The notes beneath the pieces are model-generated. The model saw only the letters and a list, made by a program, of their open reading frames with translations, had not been told where the DNA came from and did not search any database. A DNA stretch of 6,171 nucleotides from Chitinophagaceae bacterium. Lineage in GTDB: Bacteria > Bacteroidota > Bacteroidia > Chitinophagales > Chitinophagaceae. The stretch lies in contig JASLDA010000293.1 of NCBI GenBank assembly GCA_030151745.1, forward strand, positions 1 through 6,171, written 5' to 3'. Of the stretch, positions 1 through 5,313 are shown in pieces. Positions within the stretch are counted from its first letter, which is position 1, and each line of letters begins with the position of its first letter. The translations under genes and the position numbers were made by a program.

Positions 1-485
1 TCCGGATCGTTCCCCTTGTCCGCCTCTTTCTGAAAGGCATCGATATCTTCCTTGTGATCGCTTACCATATACTCGGAATAGGCTTTATCGAAATCGGCAC
101 CTTTCTTGGCAGCGAGATCGTTGTAGTCCTTCTGCTTCGAGTCTCCCAGGGCAGCAGGCAGCGAGATGTTCTTGCGGGCCGCGAGCGCTTTCAGCTCCTC
201 ATTGGCCTTGGAGTGATCGCTGACCATCATCTTGCCGAACTCCTTGATCTTGGGAGATGAGGCATTTGTCTGTGCCAGATTCCCCAGCTGCACTTCGAGC
301 ATACCTCCCTCCGCTGCATTGGTTGCCCATTTCGTATCGTCTTCGATATTGGTATTGTCAAACTTGGCCTCATTCTGGTCCCGGGCCACTTCCTTGCTGT
401 CTTCGGTCTTGTTTCCGTTGCTGCCGCAGGCGGCAAAAAGGCTGAGCATGCTCATCAGGCTCAGGCCAAGAATGGTTTTTTTCAT
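1..485 (-). CDS. DUF4142 lipoprotein, C-terminus cut by window edge
   Basis: The reading frame starts at the ATG at 485-483 and is still open at the left edge, giving 161 residues. Residues 1-20 form a lipoprotein signal peptide: MKK, a hydrophobic stretch, then the lipobox Leu-Phe-Ala-Ala-Cys with Cys20 as the lipidated residue. A polar linker follows (about 21-50). From about residue 52 the pattern is that of DUF4142, a ferritin-like helical-bundle family common in Bacteroidota and Proteobacteria: AAEGGMLEVQLGNLA, then FGKMMVSDHSKANEEL (83-98), then FDKAYSEYMVSDHKEDIDAF (132-151), with the paired DH motifs typical of the family. Family members are usually about 180-200 aa, so roughly 20-40 residues are missing. 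The molecular function of DUF4142 is not established; the protein should be periplasmic or anchored in the outer membrane. It is transcribed divergently from the transferase gene, and I found no convincing -7 element for it. Confidence 0.9.
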   Translation of the reverse strand, partial: MKKTILGLSLMSMLSLFAACGSNGNKTEDSKEVARDQNEAKFDNTNIEDDTKWATNAAEGGMLEVQLGNLAQTNASSPKIKEFGKMMVSDHSKANEELKALAARKNISLPAALGDSKQKDYNDLAAKKGADFDKAYSEYMVSDHKEDIDAFQKEADKGNDP

Positions 486-565
486 ATGTCAACATGTTTG
501 ATTGTGCGGAAACCGCCAAAAAAATGATACCGGCATCATATCCCGGGCTTTCGCGCCCCGGAGGC

Positions 566-595
566 TTGCAGCGCAGATAGGGGCCGTTACTTTTG
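566..595 (+). promoter_or_regulatory. Bacteroidota-type promoter for the ATE-like gene
   Basis: TTG at 566-568, a 19-nt spacer, then TACTTTTG at 588-595, an exact match to the Bacteroidota -7 consensus TAnnTTTG. The expected transcription start is about 599-602, only a few bases before the ATG at 607, so the mRNA would have a very short leader. The position supports a start at 607 or the in-frame ATG at 649 and argues against the upstream ATG at 502. The match is seen in the sequence; its activity is inferred. Confidence 0.5.
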
Positions 596-606
596 CTGAG
601 TCGCGC

Positions 607-1284
607 ATGGATTTCATTCCTCTGCAAACCAACTTGGAGCCCGCGGTGATGGATACACTGCTTTCATTCGGCTATTACCGGATGCGGCAAAGCCTTTTTA
701 CAACTACCTATACCCTGACCGACCACCAGCAGATCGTCAAGGTTCTCTGGGCCAGGCTGCGCCTGGACGGCTACCGGATCACGCCCCGGCACCTGCGGCT
801 CTCGAAGCGCGCGTCCCGCTTTCAGATCCGCCTGCTCCCCGCACGCGTGAACGAGGAAATCGAGGGCCTGTACGCGCAGTACCGCGCCAGCATGAACTTC
901 GACGCGAACGAATCGGTGCGCGCCTGCATCCTCGGCGAGGCGGAAACCGACTTTTTCCCCGGTCGGATGTGGGAAGTGCGCGACGCCGGCCGCCTCATCG
1001 CCGCAGGCTACTTCGACGAAGGCATCAACAGCGTCGCCGGCATCCTGAACTTCTACCACCCCGATTATGCCGGCTTCAGCCTGGGACTGTGGCTATATCT
1101 CGAGGGCGTGCGCTACGCCTCGGCAACCGGCAAAGCTTATTTCTACCCCGGCTATATCGCGCTGGACTTTCCAAAATTCGACTATAAGCTGCTCGCCGGC
1201 ACCGAAAACATGGAGATCCTGGATACGCAGCAGGGGGTCTGGATTCCCTACGCCGCCAGCGAGCACGCGGAGCAGGCGCGATAG
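607..1284 (+). CDS. ATE/Bpt-like aminoacyl-tRNA-protein transferase
   Basis: A 225-aa protein resembling the arginyl/leucyl-tRNA-protein transferase family (ATE1/Bpt), which adds an amino acid from aminoacyl-tRNA to the N-terminus of target proteins and marks them for Clp degradation. Residues 16-37 (LLSFGYYRMRQSLF region) match the family's G[FWY]xR start. Residues 122-193 carry the GNAT-like C-terminal core: WEVRDAGRLIAAGYFD, then FYHPDYAGFSLGLW, then YFYPGYIALDFPKFDYK, which corresponds to the family's YLGYyIxxCxKMxYK. The frame is open upstream to an ATG at 502, but those 35 residues look non-coding and would overlap the promoter at 566-595, so I start at 607; ATG 649 is possible. The only cysteine is Cys107: the N-terminal cysteine cluster of classical ATE1 and Bpt is absent. 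It converges on the DUF2752 gene with 7 nt between stops. Fold assignment is fairly firm; activity and donor amino acid are inference. Confidence 0.72.
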   Translation: MDFIPLQTNLEPAVMDTLLSFGYYRMRQSLFTTTYTLTDHQQIVKVLWARLRLDGYRITPRHLRLSKRASRFQIRLLPARVNEEIEGLYAQYRASMNFDANESVRACILGEAETDFFPGRMWEVRDAGRLIAAGYFDEGINSVAGILNFYHPDYAGFSLGLWLYLEGVRYASATGKAYFYPGYIALDFPKFDYKLLAGTENMEILDTQQGVWIPYAASEHAEQAR

Positions 1285-1291
1285 GGCCGGC

Positions 1292-1621
1292 TCAGAACGG
1301 GGCGGTCCGCCCACGGAGCGGCAGATCATCCGGCTCTCTCCGCCTCCGGTAAAAATCGCGGACATCCGAAAGAAGATAGTACGCACCGGCCGGCGCAACG
1401 ATAGCGATCAGCGGGTTGCGGGCCCAGGCTTCCCGGAAATCCAGCCGCAGCAGGGACAGCGCCGCATGGGTGAGCCCGCAGCCGGGACAGGGCCGGCCGA
1501 TCAGCCTGGATATCAGGCAAGGCGGGAAGATATCGGCAATACCCGTAAAAAAAAGAGTGCCGGCCAACAGCGCATAAAGCGCCGCGGCCAGCACCCAACG
1601 ATTGGCAAGCAGATAAGCCAT
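1292..1621 (-). CDS. DUF2752 small membrane protein
   Basis: A 109-aa protein of the DUF2752 family. The hallmark is Arg-Pro-Cys-Pro-Gly-Cys-Gly-Leu-Thr, with the CPGCG motif at residues 45-49 and a further cysteine at 35, followed by the conserved ALSLLRLDFREAWARNPL stretch (54-71). Two hydrophobic segments are visible, about 9-28 and 70-84, with the cysteine motif between them. The C-terminus is charged (RRRRE, then a Pro/Arg-rich tail). The function is unknown; the paired cysteines suggest metal binding or redox activity, which is inference. The ATG at 1621 is preceded directly by an in-frame TTG (1624); I prefer the ATG. It lies 19 nt downstream of the TM2 gene on the same strand and is probably co-transcribed. 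Its 3' end faces the transferase gene, and I see no terminator between them. Confidence 0.85.
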   Translation of the reverse strand: MAYLLANRWVLAAALYALLAGTLFFTGIADIFPPCLISRLIGRPCPGCGLTHAALSLLRLDFREAWARNPLIAIVAPAGAYYLLSDVRDFYRRRREPDDLPLRGRTAPF

Positions 1622-1653
1622 CAATCAGTCTTTCAACCAGTCAGTCTTTCAAC
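1622..1653 (-). repeat. 16-bp tandem duplication at the TM2/DUF2752 junction
   Basis: Two adjacent 16-nt copies, 1638-1653 and 1622-1637, are identical except at one position. On the coding strand both read GTTGAAAGACTGAyTG. The first copy encodes the last residues of the TM2 protein (Leu-Lys-Asp) and its TGA stop; the second repeats the same bases, including a second TGA, and abuts the DUF2752 ATG. Without the extra copy the stop would be 3 nt from the next ATG instead of 19 nt. Confidence 0.85.
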
Positions 1654-1901
1654 GGACGGCCGTCGGCCATTACCATATCGCCCACGATGATGCGTATAAA
1701 ATCCACCAGGCTCCAAATGCCGCAACCTCCAAGCGTGATCAGCTGAAGCCACCAATTCCTGTATCCCATCAGGTAACGGTGAATGCCGAGTGACCCGACG
1801 AAGAAGCAGATCAGGATCATACCGATCTTGCTTTGGGCAGGCTTCTGGCCGGGATATTGGGGCAGGTCGTACGACTGCTGCTGATTGCTGTAATCGGGCA
1901 T
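1641..1901 (-). CDS. TM2-domain membrane protein
   Basis: An 86-aa protein. Residues 1-24 are polar and Gln/Tyr/Pro-rich (DYSNQQQSYDLPQYPGQK), as is common before TM2 domains. Residues 25-74 form the TM2 domain: a first membrane helix with FFVGSLGIHRYLMG (33-46, the family's G-x-x-G-x-H-R-[FY] signature), a short turn, and a second helix GGCGIWSLVDFIRII (58-72) with the conserved Trp and Asp67. The tail MADGRPLKD resembles the short segment after TM2 in many bacterial members. TM2 proteins are small two-helix membrane proteins without a defined biochemical activity in bacteria. It is the first gene of a two-gene unit with DUF2752 and is divergent from the gene at 1993. A TATATTTG element lies just upstream. 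The terminal codons are part of a 16-bp tandem duplication. Confidence 0.9.
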   Translation of the reverse strand: MPDYSNQQQSYDLPQYPGQKPAQSKIGMILICFFVGSLGIHRYLMGYRNWWLQLITLGGCGIWSLVDFIRIIVGDMVMADGRPLKD

Positions 1902-1923
1902 ATTGTGACAGGAGTTTGGTATT

Positions 1924-1954
1924 CAAATATAAGGCTCCGTATCCCGATTAAAAG
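1924..1954 (-). promoter_or_regulatory. Bacteroidota-type promoter for TM2-DUF2752
   Basis: On the minus strand, TATATTTG at 1931-1924 matches the -7 consensus TAnnTTTG exactly. A CTTTT run at 1954-1950 lies at about the right distance (18-19 nt) for a -33 TTTG-like element, but is a weak match. The predicted start would give a leader of about 15-20 nt before the ATG at 1901, typical for this phylum. Confidence 0.5.
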
Positions 1955-1992
1955 CCTCGTATAGCGCTACCTTTAAACGACAATTACCCGCT

Positions 1993-2388
1993 ATGAACAA
2001 TCAGGACACGATCAAGGCGCTGCTCGAACGCCTGGGCAAGGCGAAGAACACGCCCGAGCTGGAAGCCGTCCTCGACGGATACGAGGCCGCGCTGGGCTCC
2101 GCCGTTGCCGGAAACGCCGATTACAAGCCGAAGCTCCGCCGCCTGCAGGAAGAGATCCCGGATCTGCGGCGGATGATCCCGAAGAAATTCGACGCTATCC
2201 TGAAAGGCCGGATCAGCGACGGGCTCCGCGCCTTCCGCAAACAGGTCGAGGAGCTTGAAGCGCCCGCCCCTCCGCCGGCCGCGGAAGCGGCTCCCGATCC
2301 AAGTCATTCCGTGACGGAGCTCCGGCTCGGCGAAGAGCAGGCCCAGCCCAAACCGTTCCGGAACATGCCGAGCCTCGGCATGGATTGA
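1993..2388 (+). CDS. Unrecognised small soluble helical protein
   Basis: A 131-aa acidic and basic-mixed protein that I do not recognise. There is no signal peptide or membrane segment, so it is probably cytoplasmic. Residues 1-90 are rich in Leu, Glu, Lys and Arg with heptad-like spacing (IKALLERLGKAKNTPELEAVLDGYEAAL, then YKPKLRRLQEEIPDLRRMIPKKFDAIL, then LRAFRKQVEELEAP), suggesting a helical bundle or coiled coil. Residues 90-105 form a Pro/Ala-rich linker, and the tail ends in FRNMPSLGMD. The coding call rests on compositional consistency with neighbours, a plausible start 13 nt after a degenerate -7 element (TACCTTTA, 1968-1975), and divergent placement from the TM2 gene. Its stop is 124 nt before the ABC ATPase gene, so shared transcription is possible but not shown. 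No function can be proposed. Confidence 0.7.
   Translation: MNNQDTIKALLERLGKAKNTPELEAVLDGYEAALGSAVAGNADYKPKLRRLQEEIPDLRRMIPKKFDAILKGRISDGLRAFRKQVEELEAPAPPPAAEAAPDPSHSVTELRLGEEQAQPKPFRNMPSLGMD
2364..2382. repeat. 19-bp perfect inverted repeat at gene end
   Basis: CATGCCGAG, one central C, then CTCGGCATG: 9-bp arms lying inside the last codons (NMPSLGM) of the unrecognised gene at 1993-2388. As RNA it could form an 8-bp stem with a 3-nt loop just before the stop codon. No T-run follows, so it is not a standard intrinsic terminator. Confidence 0.7.
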
Positions 2389-2437
2389 GATCGGGGGATC
2401 CGGTGCCGGCAGGAGCGCCCGGAACCAAAATCTTCAA

Positions 2438-2459
2438 TCTGAAATCTCCGGTCTGAAAT
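2438..2459 (+). repeat. Short direct repeat TCTGAAAT in intergenic region
   Basis: TCTGAAAT occurs at 2438-2445 and again at 2452-2459 (14-nt period) within the AT-richer part of the 124-nt gap (2389-2512) between the unrecognised gene and the ABC ATPase gene. The second copy is followed directly by TATTTTG (2460-2466), one base short of a TAnnTTTG element, so the region may hold the promoter of the ABC transporter. This is weak evidence. Confidence 0.35.
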
Positions 2460-2512
2460 TATTTTGGCTTTTCCCTGCAAACGGTCGCCGTAGCATTGCC
2501 ATCCCATAGCTT

Positions 2513-3136
2513 ATGCTGCAATTCGACCGCTTCTCGAAATCCTATGCCCGCCGGATCGTGGGCGCCGACGAGCTGATCCTGGACCAGCCGCTCTATTGGC
2601 TGCGCGGCGGCAACGGCTCGGGGAAAACGACGCTGCTGCAATGCATTGCCGGCATGATCCCCTTCGACGGCCGCATCGTGCTGGACGGGCTGGAAGCGAA
2701 GAAACAGATCCGCGACTATCGCCGGGCAGTGAATATCGCGATGGCCGAGCCGCACTATCCCGAGTTCCTGCGCGGCACCGATCTGCTCCAGCTGTACGCG
2801 GAAACCCGCGGCGGCAGCGAGGAGCAGGTCCGGGCCCTGGTATCCGCCTTCGGGGCCTCGGACTTCGCGGGCGATAAGATCGGCACCTACTCCAGCGGCA
2901 TGAAGAAAAAGCTCTCGCTCATACTGGGCTTCACCGGCGATGCCAGCCTCATCCTGCTCGATGAGCCGCTGATCACATTGGATGCGGCGGCGGCAGAGGC
3001 GCTGATCGCCATGATAAACGCTGCGCTGGAGCAGGGCCGGCAGCTGATCCTCACCTCCCACCAGGAGATCAGGCTGCCATTCTCAAAGCCCGCAGTGCCG
3101 CTGCAGATACGGGGCCAAAATCTCGAGCTCGCATGA
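2513..3136 (+). CDS. ABC transporter ATP-binding protein
   Basis: A 207-aa stand-alone ATPase subunit of an ABC transporter. Motifs are in order: Walker A GGNGSGKT (residues 32-39); the Q-loop region at about 74-84 (NIAMAEPHYPE), where Glu79 stands in place of the usual Gln; signature YSSGMKKKLSL (126-136), the SSGMK form typical of CcmA-like and ABC-2-type exporters rather than LSGGQ; Walker B LILLDEP (146-152) with catalytic Glu151; D-loop LITLD (153-157); and the H-loop LTSHQ with His183. The protein is short and has no C-terminal regulatory domain. All catalytic residues are present, so it should hydrolyse ATP and drive the permease encoded directly downstream, whose ATG overlaps this stop (ATGA). 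The substrate cannot be told. It is preceded by a 124-nt gap with a possible promoter at about 2460. Confidence 0.93.
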   Translation: MLQFDRFSKSYARRIVGADELILDQPLYWLRGGNGSGKTTLLQCIAGMIPFDGRIVLDGLEAKKQIRDYRRAVNIAMAEPHYPEFLRGTDLLQLYAETRGGSEEQVRALVSAFGASDFAGDKIGTYSSGMKKKLSLILGFTGDASLILLDEPLITLDAAAAEALIAMINAALEQGRQLILTSHQEIRLPFSKPAVPLQIRGQNLELA

Positions 3137-4245
3137 ACGGCGCCTTCAGACTGCTGTTCCGCGTGCTGGTGCAGCGCTACTACTTCCTTAACGGCGGCTT
3201 CTTCCTGGTCGTGTTCCTGCTGCTCTTCGGGGTGATAGATCCTGCCGCCAGCCTCCGCCTCCACCTCGACCTGATGATCATGATGGGATCCAGGCCCTGG
3301 CTGCTGGCCGGGGTACTGGCAGTGCTGGGGCTGTATTTCGTCAAATGCCTGCGCTTCGCGGCACTGCAGCCCGCCCTGCCCGAGAACGGGATGCTCTACG
3401 AGCTGCAGGCTTTGCCGCCGCACCGCCTGCGGCGGTATCTCGGGCTGAGCTTCACCGCCATCTATGCACCGGCATTGTGCTACTGCCTCTGCATTCTCCT
3501 CGTCAGTTTCCAGCACCGGGCCTGGCTCGCCGCCGCCGCGACCCTTGCTGCGCAGTCGCTGCTGATCCTGCTTGCCGTACGCAGCCTGGAACGCCGGTGC
3601 ATGCAGCGTCTCGGGGACCCGCGCGCAGACCGGCTGCTGCGAAAGCTGGACGCGCTGCGCCCGGACTACCTGCGCCCCGGCCAGTACTTCGCCGCTTTTC
3701 TCCTCAACCGGAAGAAAACAATGCTGTTCCTGCTGAAAGCCGGCTCCCTGCTGCTCTTACAGCTTATGGTCTATATCAACCGCGACGAGCCCGAGCGCGC
3801 GGGGACCTTCTACGTGCTGCTGTTCCTGATCGTCGCGCATGGCCTCATCCCCTGGCAGCTGCGACAGTTCGGCGAGAGTCTGCCCTGGCTGCGCAATCTG
3901 CCCATTCCGCTGCTGCGGCGTTATGCATCCTTCGCCGGAACCTATGCCCTGCTGTTCCTGCCCGAGCTCATTTTCCTGCTCCTGCATGTACATAGCAGCC
4001 TCGGCATCGCAGACATTCTTTCCTTCTACGCGCTTTCCGTGACGACGCTCTGCGGGCTGCATGCGGGGCTGTACCTTCCGGGGCTGAATATGGACCGGTA
4101 CCTGATATTGATGCTGTTCCTGTATCCCCTCAGCATTATTGCGCTGGCGGTGCTAAGCCCCTGGACGCTTGCGGCGTTCTGGCTTGTCTCTTCGGTGCTG
4201 CTGTTCATGCGGCGCTATTACCGGTCCGAGATGCAGGTCGAGTAG
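3133..4245 (+). CDS. ABC transporter membrane subunit (permease)
   Basis: A 370-aa hydrophobic protein translationally coupled to the ATPase gene by a 4-nt ATGA overlap. About ten candidate membrane helices can be read, near residues 18-36, 54-70, 105-125, 130-148, 197-215, 225-242, 268-285, 290-313, 322-343 and 346-362. A basic cytoplasmic-type loop (about 150-195: RSLERRCMQRL, then RADRLLRKLDALRP) separates the fourth and fifth helices. I do not recognise a substrate-specific family; membership in a permease family rests on topology and on its position behind a CcmA/ABC-2-type ATPase. Together the two genes would form a simple exporter with one ATPase and one permease type. No periplasmic binding protein or outer-membrane partner lies nearby, which fits export. 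The stop at 4243-4245 is 1 nt from the stop of the convergent hydrolase gene. Confidence 0.87.
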   Translation: MNGAFRLLFRVLVQRYYFLNGGFFLVVFLLLFGVIDPAASLRLHLDLMIMMGSRPWLLAGVLAVLGLYFVKCLRFAALQPALPENGMLYELQALPPHRLRRYLGLSFTAIYAPALCYCLCILLVSFQHRAWLAAAATLAAQSLLILLAVRSLERRCMQRLGDPRADRLLRKLDALRPDYLRPGQYFAAFLLNRKKTMLFLLKAGSLLLLQLMVYINRDEPERAGTFYVLLFLIVAHGLIPWQLRQFGESLPWLRNLPIPLLRRYASFAGTYALLFLPELIFLLLHVHSSLGIADILSFYALSVTTLCGLHAGLYLPGLNMDRYLILMLFLYPLSIIALAVLSPWTLAAFWLVSSVLLFMRRYYRSEMQVE

Positions 4246-4246
4246 C

Positions 4247-5062
4247 TCAGCGCCTCGGGCCCAGCACGCGGTCCAGCAGGACCTGGTATGCCCGGTTGCC
4301 GGTGATATTGCCGTGGCCCCAGCCCTCGAGGCGAAGCAGCGTGTCGCCATGCTTGAAATGCCGCTGCAGCTTTTCCGACGAGCCGAAATAGATCACCTCG
4401 TCGTTGTCCCCGTGAACAATGCTCACCGGAGCCTTGCAAGCCTCGAGATACCTGTAGGTGTCGAACTGGTATTTCAATATGAAGGTCGGGACGCCCGGGT
4501 AGCGGTGCCGCATCATATCGCGCAGGCTGTAATAGGGCGCCTGCAGGATCAGGGCCCGGGGATGGTTGTGGGATGCCAGCCAGGCGGCCGGGCCGGAGCC
4601 GATGGAGTAGCCGATGATAACGATATGGGAGTCGCCGTAGTAATGACGCAGGCTGTCATAGGCGGTCTGGATATCGCCGAGAAACTGCGCCTGGCTGCGG
4701 ATGCTGCCGGTGCTTTTCCCGAAGCCCCGATAATCGATCATCATGATGTCCCAGCCCCGGTCGGTATAGCTGCGGGCCGTCTGGCCCCAGGTATCCATTG
4801 CCCCGGCATTGCCGTGCAGGAAGAACACCAGGCCTTTCGGTTTCCGGGCCTTGAAATGCAGGCCGTGCAGGGTGTCGCCGCCGCTGGTGGGGATATATAG
4901 CTCCTTGAACTCGCCCTCGAAGCTGAACCGGTAGCCCTGGTCCAGCCGGCTGGGGGAAAAGATCAGGCGCTCCTGCAGCAGGTACAGCAGCAGGCAGGCG
5001 CCGAGGTAGATCCCCGCGACCCAGCCAAGGGCCTGTGCCATTCGTTGCTTATGCCTTGTCAT
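4247..5062 (-). CDS. Membrane-anchored alpha/beta hydrolase
   Basis: A 271-aa serine hydrolase of the alpha/beta-hydrolase fold, of the BEM46/ABHD13 and YfhR-like type. A single hydrophobic segment at residues 10-29 after a basic start (TRHKQR) acts as an N-terminal anchor, placing the domain probably on the periplasmic side. Visible motifs: HGNAG (83-87) forming the oxyanion hole; MMIDYRGFGKSTG (107-119); nucleophile elbow GYSIGSG with Ser153; LILQAPYYSLRDM (171-183); HGDNDEVI with Asp221; and GWGHGN with His250, completing the Ser-Asp-His triad. The substrate is unknown; esterase or lipase-like activity is the family expectation. The frame stays open upstream to an ATG at 5269, but those 69 residues have no family resemblance and I start at 5062 (ATG 5041 is an alternative). 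It is transcribed alone, divergent from the lipocalin-like gene. A possible -7 element (TATTTTTA, 5172-5165) would leave a leader of about 100 nt. Confidence 0.92.
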   Translation of the reverse strand: MTRHKQRMAQALGWVAGIYLGACLLLYLLQERLIFSPSRLDQGYRFSFEGEFKELYIPTSGGDTLHGLHFKARKPKGLVFFLHGNAGAMDTWGQTARSYTDRGWDIMMIDYRGFGKSTGSIRSQAQFLGDIQTAYDSLRHYYGDSHIVIIGYSIGSGPAAWLASHNHPRALILQAPYYSLRDMMRHRYPGVPTFILKYQFDTYRYLEACKAPVSIVHGDNDEVIYFGSSEKLQRHFKHGDTLLRLEGWGHGNITGNRAYQVLLDRVLGPRR

Positions 5063-5313
5063 CGTATGCTTGCGGCTACAATCTAAGCCCTTAATCGGAA
5101 AGCCGGAGCAGGGAAACGCCGGTTCTCTGGCCAATCTGCCTCTTTTCAACCCTGCATACAGGGCTAAAAATAAAATTCCAAAAGGCGCCAAGGATTCCCT
5201 GCCGGACCGCGTCTTAGATGTTCTGTGTACGCCGGCAGAGGTTTTCCGGCGGAGCACATCCTGCAACACAACGATTTTTTAATATTCAATATCGGTAATT
5301 AATTTCGCGCCTT
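5063..5313. other. Divergent intergenic region, 251 nt
   Basis: Longest gap in the window, separating the start of the hydrolase gene (minus) from the start of the lipocalin-like gene (plus). It must hold both promoters. Candidates are weak: on the minus strand TATTTTTA at 5172-5165 with TTG at 5191-5189 (16-nt spacing), and on the plus strand TTT at 5278-5280, 19 nt, then TAATTTCG at 5300-5307, which would give an almost leaderless mRNA. The stretch 5271-5305 is markedly AT-rich. No RNA gene or stable hairpin was recognised. Confidence 0.4.

Noticed and set aside
502..606. N-terminal extension of the transferase to an upstream ATG at 502
   Set aside because: The added 35 residues show no family resemblance, overlap the likely promoter at 566-595, and the region is needed as the divergent promoter region.
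1300..1312. GGGCGG-T-CCGCCC palindrome near the convergent transferase/DUF2752 ends
   Set aside because: It is inside the DUF2752 coding end, has a 1-nt centre and no following T-run, so it is not supported as a terminator.
1067..1690. 207-codon open frame on the plus strand
   Set aside because: It crosses the transferase end, all of DUF2752 and the end of TM2 in wrong frames; its composition is Arg/Pro/Gln-rich and no family is recognisable.
2459..3061. 200-codon open frame on the minus strand
   Set aside because: It is antisense to the ABC ATPase, which has all expected motifs in order.
3345..3995. 216-codon open frame inside the permease gene
   Set aside because: It is an Arg/Ala/Pro-rich out-of-frame reading of the permease gene without any domain.
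4169..4900. 243-codon open frame on the plus strand
   Set aside because: It lies antisense to the alpha/beta hydrolase, which has full catalytic motifs. The reading is Val/Ala/Gly-rich with no domain, as expected for an antisense frame in GC-rich DNA.
5063..5269. 69-residue N-terminal extension of the alpha/beta hydrolase
   Set aside because: The frame is open by chance. The membrane anchor and family similarity start after 5062, and using the upstream ATG would put a basic and cysteine-containing stretch before the anchor.
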